A stretch of 64,000 bases of DNA. Origin: Neospora caninum Liverpool. Its lineage: Eukaryota > Apicomplexa > Conoidasida > Eucoccidiorida > Sarcocystidae. Positions 1 to 11,632 of the stretch are shown here, one piece after another. Location: NCBI RefSeq assembly GCF_000208865.1, contig NC_018398.1, positions 1,426,001 to 1,490,000 on the forward strand. The letters run 5' to 3'. The notes beneath the pieces are model-generated. The model was not told the DNA's origin. It worked only from the letters and a program-made list of their open reading frames with translations, and made no database searches. The position numbers were made by a program, and so were the translations under genes. How positions within the stretch are numbered: the stretch's first letter is position 1; each line of letters starts with the position of its first letter.

Positions 1-302
1 TGTTACTGCAAGTTCTTCCTAGAACTTGAAAGAGACTGCTCGAGCCTACCCTGAGCGTTTAGGGCGTCAAGGAACACAGTCGAACCTGAACCCAGTGGAG
101 AAAGACTGTCGGGATCACCGGTGTATGGGCCAAACGAGGAAGGACTGTGACCAGAGGCGGTGATCTCCCCCCCCCGGTCGCGAGAGGCTGCGCCCGAAGC
201 TGATGCCGCGTTGTCTGTTCTCACGCCGAGTTCACTCGAGCACCTGGTGTCTTTGTTCCTGGTTTGCATGTTTTCCCCACGCCTCTCCGCCCCTGTGGGC
301 AG

Positions 303-3280
303 GCAGCCGGAGGCGAGTTGGTCTTGGCGGACACTGGGAAGACGCAGGAGGAGATGGACAAGATGAAGCAACAGTACGAAGAAGAGTTGGAGGCGAACCG
401 CCGAGCTCTGGAAGAGATGTCGAAGAGTTGGCAGCAGAAACTCGCGGAAGCGCAGGCACGCGACGCAGCGGCGGGTAAGGAGGCGCTCGACGAGAACCAG
501 CCGTGTTTGAAGAACTTGAACGAAGACCCCTTTTTGTCGGGGAAGATCACGCTGAATCTGCCAGTGGGCAGCAGCACAGTAGGCAAGTCGAGCAGCGAGA
601 TGAAGCCAACCTTTCAAATCGGCGGCCTAGGCGTGGTTGTGAATCACGCGACGCTCACATGTGCGGCAACGGGCGCCGACGGAAGCGCCTTCGAAGTCAA
701 GCTGAGGGCGAGTGGGAAGACGCTGATCAACGGCGAGGCTCTGGCGCCGGAGGAAGAGCGGACTTTGTCTCACAGGGACCGCATCCTCTTTGGGCACGCG
801 AACTTGTTTATCTACATCGACCCAGCGGAGGCAGACAGGTCGATGCCGTCGTGGGAAGAAGCGATGAAGGAGGCGAACAAGCAGAGCCTTGACGAGTACG
901 GAGACACTGTAGGCTTGGACGCCGTGGCCAGCGCGAAGTTGCGGGAGATGGAGGCGAAGATGCAGGAAGAACGCGAGAAGATGGAGAGGGAGAAACGCGA
1001 ATGGGAGCGGCGCGTGAAGGACAAAGAAGCCCAGATGGTCACAGCCGAGGGCGCGGACGCCGTCGCACTGATGAAGCAGTTTGAGGAGGAGCGACGCCAA
1101 CACGAACTCGAGTTGGAGAAGAAGCAGAAGGAGTTAGACGAGAAACTGAGGAAACTGAGTGAAGAGCAGGAGGAAGAGAAGAAGACCCAAGAGGCGGAAC
1201 ATCGCGCACGCGTCGTGCTCGAGGAGATCTTGACTCGAACAATCATGCTGATTGAAGAAGCGAATTCAATCGCCGAAGAGCTCGGGATCGGCGTCTTCTT
1301 CTCCCCGAAGTTGACCATGAAGCACGACGGCCTTGACATCTCCCGAAAGGGAACGGCGACGAACGTCATGCAGCAAACTGAAATCCAAATTCGCGTCGAG
1401 CGACTCGACACAGATGTGGTAGAAGCATGGAAACTCGACCTCTTCGAACAGAAAATATTCGACATGCGCGAAGTGTACAACCAGTACATGTCTTCTGCGC
1501 CCGGAGAGTTCAAACGCCCCGAAGGAGCCGACGATCCTTTCGCATCTGATCCTGACTCGTACCAAGTAAACCACGAGAGAAACTCCACGCTTTCACTTCT
1601 CATGGACACCTGCTCGCAACACCACGTCGACAGAGATGTGTGTCCAACTGACACATTTGCGCTTGCCAAGGTATATCGCACACACACATACGCGCCTACT
1701 TTACCTCTCCATTTATGTCGATACATATATATATATATATAGTTTTATAGCGCTCTGTATGTAGATACAGAAATGCATAAAAATGTGTAGCGAATGTTTC
1801 TTGTAGGACCGCTTTCTTGATGTGTATCTCTCGACACACGTACGGCCCGACACGCACACGCAGGTGTCTAGCAATCTCCCGAGCCTTCTGCCTCGGAATT
1901 AATCCTCACAAGAATGCAGACCGCCGAATAAGCATGCGTAGGTCCACGCCCGACTCGAAGGCTGCGCTCGGGAGACGTTTTCCGCTGTGAGTGAGGTGGG
2001 GAGTGAACTGCACAGGTTCTCGGCCAAGCGTATCTGTATCTCGATTTTCTCTTCAATTTGCTTCCCGTGGAAAACGAGGCGCTGCCGATTTTCGACTTCA
2101 AGGGCCAGAAACAAGGCACCTTGACCATCTCCATTAATTTGGAGCTGCTGGTGGACATGGAAGAAGCGTGAGTTCTGCGGAGAGCGCGCACCCTAAACCC
2201 TCGCCAGTGTTGCGATCGCGTGAAAGAGCCCCAAACACGGCTCGAACAAACACAGGAAACAAACGCAGGTGCTCGCTTCACTGTGTTGAGAACGCGTTCG
2301 TGCAAGCTCAAACGTGAACGAGCATGCAATTCACACACGATGATACATACATACATATTTACATATATACATATTTACTTATATACATATTTACATATAT
2401 ATATATATATATAGGACTCCATAGCTGTCTACGTACATGCATTTGTACATACAGACATCTAGACGGACGGATGAGTGTTTCCCTCGCTCTATGAAGTCCC
2501 TGCGTGCCGTTCCACGCATGGTCTTTTCGCAGGGACGCATCGTAGAGGCCCGCGGTTCAGTGTCAGGCGTGAGGACACAGACAATTTGTCGATTGAGGGG
2601 ACGAATAGCTTGGAACGTTTTATCGAACAACAGGTTTCCAGTCTGCTTAGCGGCATTGAACACCACCAGAGAGAAAGCTCCGGTGCGGTATATCCCTCGA
2701 CAGACAGGAGGCGACACAGCTGAGAAGCGTGGAGACCAAACTGGCGAGTGCTCAGAGGGTAGTCACAGGTTGAGGGGAGAAAAGTGACCGCAAATCGCCT
2801 TTTTGTGTGTTTTGATGCAGTTCAAAGAAAGGTCCCCAGGTTACGGACTTGGACTACTACGACACAGTGGAAGACATCAAAGGGAAGATGTTGAAGGTGA
2901 CTGTGAAAGTCGACTCCGCACAAGACCTGAGGGAGAACTGTTGCAGGCGGCCGGAAGTGAACTACAAGTGGATTGACGGCGTCTCGGAAGTCCGGTGCTC
3001 CACCGACGACTTGTGCAACAAAAACCCCGCATTCAAGAGTGTGAAGGAATTCGACATGATGATCACCGACGAGGTTGTTGGATGGTTTCGGGGGGTTCTC
3101 GTGTTCGAAGTTGCCGGCATGATGGTCAGCAAGCAGCACAAGGAGCAGGCCACTCCCAGCTCGCCTTCTGCTAGCAGTGTGGCAGCCAAGTTGAGGGAGA
3201 AGGAGGTTCTCCTCGCGCAAATTGAAAAACGGCTGCACGAACAGGGAACAACGCTAGACGCCTTCTTAAGCGGAAGGTAA
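303..3280 (+). CDS. Kinesin-3 (KIF1-like) motor protein, 3' part
   Basis: This is the downstream part of a plus-strand kinesin-3 gene; the motor domain lies left of the window. Exons read as 303-1565, 2016-2167 and 2821-3280, with phases that fit. The visible protein begins in a coiled coil (SWQQKLAEAQ), then has the NLNEDPFLSGK motif that opens the FHA domain of kinesin-3 proteins, followed by a second highly charged coiled coil. A C-terminal region runs DPFASDPDSYQ then VLGQAYLYLDFLF across the 1566-2015 intron, as in the DPF...IGVAHVFL stretch of KIF1 proteins. The last exon ends in a short coiled coil and TAA. Kinesin-3 members move vesicles or organelles along microtubules; the cargo cannot be read here. 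The first exon edge is 303 or 307 (two AGs). Bases 1-302 look like intron. The longer open frame past 1565 to about 1742 is intron read-through. Confidence 0.85.
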
Positions 3281-5040
3281 AACCGCTCGCGATCTCGCAA
3301 CCCAGACCAAGCCAGAAAGAAACCTCCAGATGTCGCGGACAAGCGTCGCGCACTTGGTTCCTAGTCTATCTCCTCTCTGCTCGCCACTCTCTATCTCCTA
3401 CGCTTGAGGCCTTCGACGCCCGTGCACTTTTTCTCTCAGATGCTACCTCGACTGCTATCGATCTATCTAGGAATTCCTCGTCGGCCATCCATCTGGCCTT
3501 GCTCTCTCCACTTGCCCTCCTAAAGAATCTCCACTATAGACACGCCTGCGCGTGTGTCTGTCGCCTCATAACAGTCCTTTTCTTTCTCTTGACAAACTCG
3601 CTTGTTTTTCCTGTCGCCGCGGCCCAAACGTCGGCCTTCTGCCTACCCTCCAGCGCTCTTCACTTCTCAAGAAATGCCTGTTCTCTGATTGCCTTTCCAT
3701 GCCGTGAACCGTATCCTGTCGACTGATAGATCTCCGGTTCCCTCATTCTACCAGTGCAAGATCACTGAGAAAGGAAAGCCGGAAGGAAAAGCACCATATA
3801 AGAACCTGTCGATGCATACACAGACTTTACGTGGGTACGCGGGGACTCGTGGGGGAGAGTTCTTCGAGAACCGGGACGCCGCACTTTTCAGAAACGGACA
3901 GAATAGCTCTAGGTGCATGTACCATGCTCGGCGGAATCTGGATCAACACACGAATTACTTCTACACATACAAATAAAGATAACATATATATATATATATA
4001 TGAAAGTATGATTATGGTGCAGTTAAGTAATACCTTAGAGGACTGATAAATCAAGGGAGTGATGTCGATCGATGCTGCGAATTTGGGAACCACCTGTTTG
4101 CGGTTCTATTCACTTGTTGCAAGACGGCATTCGTCTTTACCCAAAGGAAGTTAGTCGCACGACCCTGAATCATGGTTTCTGCAAACGTGACTTGGAAGTT
4201 CTTCCGACGCCTCGACGCAGCTCCATAGAGACGCTTCGCGCGAAGTAAGAGCGACTGATGAGACCACATAAATGAGATAAGTGGCCCAGCAGAAAGAAGC
4301 GCAGGGGACTGGAGGGGCAAGGAAACCAACTCTGCCTCGTCACATGTAATTATATATATACACACACACAACTCTCCTTTCAGATAATATATATATATAT
4401 ATATACGGACAATACAATATGAGTAGATATATACATGCAAGCAGATGCATGCAAAAGCCTTTACAAGTATTGATACTCTCCTCAGAAGGTCTCGGGTGAA
4501 TCGCCAGGCGCCGAGTTGATACGTAGACACGGTTGTTGCTGTTGTGAGAAGGATCGATCCCTCGCGGGCGTCGCGCGTGAACATTTTATTCAAAAGCATA
4601 GATGTGTAGTTATGGAGGACCATACCGTTATATTCGATGATCTTATGTGTTCACATTGGTATAACTCAAATCGAATAGAGACACGTTAGTGGTGTGTTTA
4701 TATTTCACTATTTGTTGACTAGGCGAGGTGTCCGAACACGCAGCAGTGAACGAAACGGGGAGGGACTTGCGCGTTTCCCTTCGAGTGAAAATCCGTTTTT
4801 GGACGCGGTTCGTCTGCGTGCGTTCGAGCGGTCGAATTGCACCGGACAACAGATCTCCACACAATGCAGCACAAAGAACAGATTCAAGGACTTCATCTGC
4901 ACTTGATAGCAAAATGCACAACAGGAGATGGGCCCGAAAGGAACGGGAACGCCACCGTGTGTGACACGAGCGGAAGAGAAAAGCACGCGAGACGACGGCA
5001 GCCATCCAAATCTCCCTTTCCGCCTCACTCGACTTCTGGA

Positions 5041-5140
5041 CTCTGCTGCGTTTTCGAGACACACAGTATAGACCGGGCCTACCAAATATGGACTCTGCCG
5101 CGTTTTCGAGACACAGAGTACAGACCGGGCCTACCAAATA
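5041..5140. repeat. 52-bp tandem duplication
   Basis: Two adjacent copies with period 52 (first begins 5041, second 5093). Both carry GCGTTTTCGAGACAC and GACCGGGCCTACCAAATA, with only a few substitutions between them. Confidence 0.8.
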
Positions 5141-6124
5141 CACGCAAGCACTGATGTGCATGCGTAGCGTTCAAGAAAACACGGCACTCTTGGCTAGCTG
5201 CGTTTGCGCCTAAAACATTCCCGGTTCGTCTCACAAACCTCTTCTCTCCCTGCTGTCGCTGCGCTCTGCCTCAAAAGGCTCGCACTCCATGCACTCAAAT
5301 TCCTCTTTCCCCACCTGCCGCCTCTTTCCCCCGGATCCGATCTGCTTCAGTGTCTCGACGCCTTTGCTTCTTCCGCGTGCCCCTTTGACCGTTTCATACT
5401 CCGCTTTTCCCGTGCTTTTCTGCGCTGGCTCATGTCTCGCCAACATGACAGCGGCCGCCCTCGAAAACACAGCGCCCTGCGTGTTGTCTGTTTCCCTCTC
5501 CTACGCTCCTTTCTCTTCCTCGAGAGCCGTCGGGCAACGCGACGACGCTGCTCCAGCCTCCACCCTTGCGCCACGTACCCCACCTTGCCAATGAGCAGAG
5601 AGAAAACCACTCGACGCAGCGATGTAGACGCCGCCTCGCCACCGATCACTGCCGCATCTCCAGAGAATTGCAGCTGCCGTCTCTATTTCTCTTTATTTAC
5701 AAATGCATAGCACCTACACACATTCTCCACTCGTGCCCTCGAGGGTTCTCGATGCCCACTGCCTCGATTCCATTTCCTAGCGGCACTCGTGAACCCCGTT
5801 TGTCCAGCCAGTTGAAAACCAACATGTGTATGGTCTCCAAGTGCCAGGATCCATGTGATCTTGACCACGGATTCTCGGTGAAACGCACCCCCCCGACCTT
5901 GCTCACTCTGAGCTAGCTTCCCTCTCGCACGCTTCAAATCCTATCTTTTGAATCTGCCGCGTCACGCGCCTCCCTTACGCGCCTCGCCCGTCTACGCAGC
6001 AGAAAACCTCGAGAAGAGACACTCGCCCTCTCGTCTCCTGCGTCCTTTGACAAGACCTCGATCACCCACTCTACTGCGCTACGCCCTCCGGCTCCTGTTC
6101 TGTCCTCTTCTCTGTTCTTTCCCT

Positions 6125-6170
6125 CTGCGTGGGCGTCTGCGTCTCTCTGAGGATGAATGCGCCCACGCAG
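6125..6170. other. Inverted repeat, 11-bp stem
   Basis: CTGCGTGGGCG at 6125-6135 is the exact reverse complement of CGCCCACGCAG at 6160-6170, with a 24-nt loop. It lies about 220 nt past the USP stop codon, so probably in that gene's 3' UTR. Confidence 0.7.
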
Positions 6171-6178
6171 ATAGGCTT

Positions 6179-6220
6179 GGAAACTTGGACGGGCATCTGC
6201 GAGGTGCCCGTCCAAGTTCC
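6179..6220. other. Inverted repeat, 16-bp stem with one bulge
   Basis: The left arm (6179-6195) contains ACTTGGACGGGCA and the right arm (6205-6220) TGCCCGTCCAAGT. Pairing covers 16 bp with one bulged A and a 9-nt loop. It follows the 6125-6170 hairpin after 8 nt, which makes a paired-hairpin structure downstream of USP. Confidence 0.75.
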
Positions 6221-6392
6221 TAGCGTGGTGTGCAGGCAGGATGCCGGAACGATGCAAAGCCCAGCCGATACCCGGCCCGAAGACTACCCCCGTTGTGCCT
6301 CTCCGGATCACCCATCGCATTTGTTCCCTTCAAAGGTACAGCTTTTGCTGTCGATCTCCCGGCTTTCTCCTCTCCCGGAGGAGACGCGCGAC

Positions 6393-9300
6393 CTAGCCTT
6401 CGTTGATGGTTTTCGTAGTGCCGACCTCCGTGTTCTCTGCAGTGTACGTCCCTTTGTGGTCAAAGGTGTATCCCCGCATCGCCGTCGCCGGAGGAGCGTC
6501 TTGGGTCTGTTGCAGAATCCTCAGAGGCCATCCTTCGTTCTTCACAACCAGCTTGTTCACCACAAGTTTTGCTCCTAGAAACCGAAATCCAACCACCAGA
6601 CGCTCAATCAGTGCAGACACACGCATCGATTGAGAAAACTGCGAATGTAGATGCATGAAAACCCACAAGCACCGACACACACGTCAGTTGATATAGGTAT
6701 GAACCTATGTGTCTGTGTCTTTCCTTTCCCTACATCCACGCGCTGACTCCTCGTCCGACAGGGAAAAGCGCGACACCCCCGTGCAGCTAAAACGTCTGTA
6801 CACCTGAGTAACTGTTCATACATGGATTTCTGGACATTCAAGCGTCTCTCTGTACACTTGCCACACGTATCCCTGCCACTCCTACACATGCGCAGTATGC
6901 CGGTATCGCTGTTCAAGCGTCTCCTAGACATTCCGCAAAGTCGCCAGCAGAGGTCATCTTTTTCCACCTGTGGTTTACCTGGTGCCGCGCGCAGAACTGC
7001 TGCTCCGTCTAATTCGAGGTGTTTGATGAAAACATCCCCCTCGACAATCAGCGTGGACCTGGCGAGAAATGACAAGAAATCCGAAAAAAAGGCGGTGTCT
7101 CTTCTTCCTCGGTGTCTCCGCTCGTTTCGACTAGAAGGCGTTTCTTCCCCTGTTCCCCTGTACGTCTCGCCTCGACACCTCGCCTCTCCTCACGTTCGAA
7201 AGCGCCCAAAGACCGAGCAGCCTTTTTCCCTCGCCTGAAATCCCCGCTGCAGGGCTTTGTTCGGGCGGCGACGTGTGTCCCGTCTCTTCTCCCGTTCAAG
7301 GTTCTACGCTGCTTCTTCGCTCCTTGCGAGAGACCCTCGCATTGAAAACCGTTCAAGACTTGCTGGCGCACCTCCCCGCCTCAGCTCTCCAAAAGGAAAA
7401 GTGGATTTTTTCTTCTTCACGTCTGCTTCGCCTTTGCAACTGTACCTGCGCAGTCCCTCGGACGCGGCCGAGCGAGGCGCTCGGCAGTTTCCTCAGCTTC
7501 GTTTGCTTCCTTGGCCCTCCCTTCCCTCCTTCCCTTTCTGCTGTTCCCTTTTTCTCCTTTCCTCCTTTTCATCGTTTTTCTTCCCGCTGCTTCTGCCGCC
7601 TTACGTCGAAGAGAGTTTGAGAGTCGCGGCGCCCTGCAGCCTGCGGCGCATGCAGGCCTCCGAAAGGCCCCATGAGGGGGCGAGAACGACTCTGGGGCCC
7701 ATCGGGTAAGTCACCTCACGAGCGCAAACCGCTTCTGCCTCCTCCACCTCGACTTTAGCGCCAGCGCTCTCCGCAGCGAGGGCGAGCAAACGCGCGTTGC
7801 TCCAGTACAAGTCAGCCTCGCCGGACAACGCACACTCCGGCGGAATGCCCGCCGCAATCTTCTGCTTCGCGTCGGCGGCGTTGTTCTTCACAGAGCTGTA
7901 GCAAAACCAGCGATCCAGCTCTGTGAAACCGACCTGGAGAGAGCAGAGCGCCGGAGAGGTGAGGACACGGAGACACATGTCGCTGACTCAGATTCCGACC
8001 CTCCTCCCTACCGTGATGTCTCATCCTTCAACGCGGACATACGCACATATATATTTATATATATTTCTATATATATATATATATTTATATGTATGCACAG
8101 ATGTGTTTTTGCTGATCCATATCTAGCTTAGACACCTGTACATTCATGGATGCCGAGAAAACGTAAAATCTCCCAGTTAGGGACTTACCGGGTCAGTGGG
8201 TGAAAAGAGTCGCGGAAAGTCTTGCATCATACACTCCAGCCGGGTGGGTGATTTGAAGCTCGTCTTCGTGCTGTCCTGAAATCAACACCCGAAACGACCA
8301 GACACGGGGGGTTTTCAGCGAACATGCACATTCCCGCAAAGGGTCCATCATCATGTACACGAGCAGATTGCAAAACGACAACGCATGCACAAAGACGCGT
8401 TCGCAAAAACACACAAATCGACGCTCGCGCATATATACATGGGAATATACGCCTAATTCTACACATGGGCCGGAGGACGTGTGCGAACAGCTCTTCACCT
8501 AAAACTCCACCCATCTCTATCTGTCTCTTGGATGTTCGCCGGTTCGACGTGGAGACGTTTGTGTATTGCCTCACCTTATACTTGGGATTGACGAATTCCG
8601 GAACAGTGCCCCCCGTGCGTTGAAGCGCAGAGCAGTAAGGCTCAATGCTGAACACGAGGGCATTTGTGTTTCCGGGAAAACAGCTGAAGCCGTCGCTCGT
8701 CGGGTCGTCGCCCCTGCCTTCGGCCTGCAGAGGGGGACATAAACGGGCGGGAACGTGGAGCCGCGAAGAGCCCAGAGGGCCGGCGGAGAAGACAACAAAG
8801 GAGACAACAGGGCGAGACAGCGCCGGAACACGCGAGAAAGGGGAGAAGACGCAGGAAAGGGACGGCAGACTGCGCACCAACGGGTGAGAGCCAGGGAGAC
8901 ACGGGGGACACCTCTGGAGACGCCGCGGGGCAAAGGAAGCGAGACAAGGCCGGCCGAGAAAGCAACGGACAGCGAACAGTGAAGGCGCTGTTAGAGGGGG
9001 GAGAGACCACAGGAGAGGCGCGAGAGACGAACGCCTGCGACTCACGAAGATGACGCATGCTCTCCTCTTCCAGAAGCGAAGCGTACAACATGCGTTTCGT
9101 GCTTCACTCGCACTTGGCAAGCACAATCTCCAAAGGCAGGCGACCGAAAGCGGTCCAGAACGAGGGGTGACAAAAAGGTGGACGAACACCACCTCCAGCA
9201 GGACTCTCTTTCTGTATGCCTGTACGTCGCGGCACAGCACCCGGCACGTTTCTTTTTCTCGCTTCACGCTTACCTTGAGAAGCGGGCCTAGGACGTTGTA

Positions 9301-11254
9301 TTCGACGTTGATCGTAATGGAAGATCCATCTGCTTTCTGGAGTTTACAGATAGCCCCCATGGCCTCCGAAGGCTTCCTAAAAGAGGGGAAGCGAACATGC
9401 AGACAGGAAACACACCGATAAAGCGCCTACACGTACACGCGACGAGAGGACGCGCCGATAGGGGTCGGACCGCCTCGAGAGACCGTCGCACGACTGCATC
9501 GACAGGAGAAAACGCAGAGACGAGGAAGCAAAAATCCCAGAGAGCGTCGCGCAGTCCCCCCACATGTTGCCGTCTTCCCAAGGAACGCGGCAGCCTCGCA
9601 GTGAAAAGGTATCGCCAAAAGCTCCGGATTGTGTTCAGACGAGAAATCATCAGCCGCCCTGCGCCGCCGGCTCTCCTTCAGATAAAGACACACGCCGTTT
9701 TCACCGGCCTCGCCTCTCCAGTATTTTCGACCTCACAGAGTTCCTGTGCCGCTCGTCCCTCTTTTTGTTTTCTGTCCTTCTCCGTTTCTGGTCCCGCGAT
9801 TTCCTCCTCCCTTCCGTTCTTATGGCCTCGAGTTTTCCTCTCGGATGTCTGTTGGGCTCCGGCTTTTCAGTTCCGCATCACGGCTTCTCACCGGGGCACA
9901 GTGATTGTGTTCATCGCGAAAGAATGTTGCTTCGATACGCCAAGCGTCGCCGGGAGAGCTCTGAAGATGAGAGCATTGGTGTCCTGAAAAAAGACGATCC
10001 ACTTCTTCCCTTCGCGTTTCCAGCGCTCGACGAGGCCGTGCTGGTGCAGCAGTGTATGTACATCTCCGTGGCCGTGCGGCTTCATGAGGACTTCGAACGG
10101 GTCCGCTGCACTCGTCGCAATTCGCGCCTCGTTGTCCCGCAAAGCAGGCACTTTCCCCTGCTTCATGAACGTCACCTGTTCGCGCTGAAGGCCGAAGAAG
10201 GCGTGCTGCTCGAACAAAGCAACGGTCCGGTCGTGCGTGTCCTCCGACGTCATGATCGCGAGAGGCACCGCTGACGCACCCCCGGAAGGCGAGCATCCAG
10301 AGAACAGACGGCGCGTCTTGCCGCTGCTCTGCTGGCCCTCGAGCGACTCCCTCGCCCCTTCCGTCTCTTTGCGCTCTTCCCACTGCGTCTGTATCGCCAG
10401 CAGATACTCGCAGTACAGCTGCGCAAAGGTCTTCGCAGTCGTCGTCTCGCAAGGCAACCCGATCTTGATGCCGTTGTAACCGAGCCTCTCCCCCAAGCCC
10501 CCGGCGACGAGAACAAATGCGCACTGGTGGAGCTCCTCAGAGCCGAGGGCCTCTAAGCGATCAAACAGCGGCGACGGCACCTCCACCCGCTCGCCCGCGG
10601 GCTTATATGCGGTACACCCCTCAAACGGATTCGCGCCTGCCTGAGACGCCGCCAACAACGTGCGAGCGCGCGAAATGTACGCGCACAACCCGCCTGGGTA
10701 CGAGCTGTCGGCCTGCTCGAGCTGCATGAACAAGCGACGCAAATCTGCAGCGCACGGAGAGGGAGGAGAAAGAAACGGGGAAACCAATGGGGAAGAAACG
10801 AGAGGGGACCGGGAACCGGGTGACACGGGGGGCACCGCGGAGCGAAACTCCGCACAGTGCGGGGCACAGGGATGTGCACGAAGACCGTCGAAACCGCGGG
10901 CCGAAATCAGAGAAATCCGGAGAGGAAATGATACCCTGACGGTGTCTAGACACTGCATTACATCCCTAATCAACACAGGATCCCCTCATGTCGTTGCTTC
11001 CACCCCTCTCGCGGGTCTCCGGCGTCCACATACACCTGCGTAGATGCGCATCTCTGAGCGTAAGTCTATACGCACGTGCATCCTTATCTTTCGACCTACA
11101 AGATATACCACAACACCTCGAATGGACATGTATGTGTGTAGGTATCCACTGCACACGTTGCGCTAGATGGTGCCACAGCGGCTTTGCCTCTTCTCCCTGA
11201 TGCACGCACATGTAGACGTCCAAATATATATATATATATATGTATATATATATG

Positions 11255-11305
<51 letters not shown>

Positions 11306-11632
11306 GTATATATATATGTATATATATATATATATATATATTTGGACTTGAAGCTCGACCAACACCTTCAAATATATATTTATATGTGTCCGACCGTGTG
11401 AGCCGACCTGTACTCGGTCTCCTACTGTGTCGGGCTCTGACTTGTTAGGCGGAGAGAGGCAAAGAGCAGCTGAGACGAACGAAGACGAGGTGGGAGGAGA
11501 TGCGCAGCGGCAAGATGGAGAGAACACTTCGGGAAGCGTACCTTGAGGCCGGGCGTCTGGTGGCAAGAGGTGCGCCTGTCCCATCTCCTCAAGCCTTCTC
11601 TGCCACTCTTCATCTTTGCAGGCTGTTGCCAT
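6393..11632 (-). CDS. USP: UDP-sugar pyrophosphorylase
   Basis: Transfers UMP from UTP to sugar-1-phosphates (Glc-1-P, and in plant enzymes Gal-1-P and others), supplying UDP-sugars in the cytosol for glycan synthesis. Minus-strand exons are 11632-11542, 10744-9892, 9376-9274, 8724-8575, 8275-8189, 7933-7605, 7058-6979 and 6574-6393; they sum to 1,875 nt (624 residues), close to the roughly 600-residue family size. The nucleotide-binding signature [13 protein letters not shown] lies near residues 112-124. Further family blocks are [62 protein letters not shown] across a junction, and [10 protein letters not shown]. The C-terminal beta-helix block [10 protein letters not shown] is in exon 7. 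The chosen start ([10 protein letters not shown]) fits the plant N-terminus; an in-frame upstream ATG at 11839 would add 69 residues. UDP-glucose-only activity is possible, but the signature is USP type. Confidence 0.9.
11218..11347. repeat. (TA)n array with inverted GTCCAAATATA flanks, USP intron 1
   Basis: A 119-bp TA array broken by regular TATG steps is bounded by GTCCAAATATA on the left (11218-11228) and its reverse complement on the right. The whole unit can fold as one long hairpin. It lies in intron 1 of USP. Confidence 0.8.

Larger units (their letters stand above)
3281..6392. other. Convergent intergenic spacer, kinesin-3 to USP
   Basis: About 3.1 kb lies between the ends of the plus-strand kinesin-3 and the minus-strand UDP-sugar pyrophosphorylase. 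It should hold both 3' UTRs. It contains short (TA)n runs near 3980 and 4390, a 52-bp tandem duplication at 5041-5140 and two hairpins at 6125-6220. Open frames here are short, lack splice support and resemble no family I know. Confidence 0.5.

Noticed and set aside
1566..1742. Kinesin frame reading through to 1742
   Set aside because: Splicing at 1565 to 2016 joins DPFASDPDSYQ to VLGQAYLYL, matching kinesin-3; the read-through ends in TA repeats.
10050..10066. Palindrome-family copy inside USP exon 2
   Set aside because: It encodes GDVHT of the conserved [10 protein letters not shown] motif of UDP-sugar pyrophosphorylases, so protein conservation explains it.
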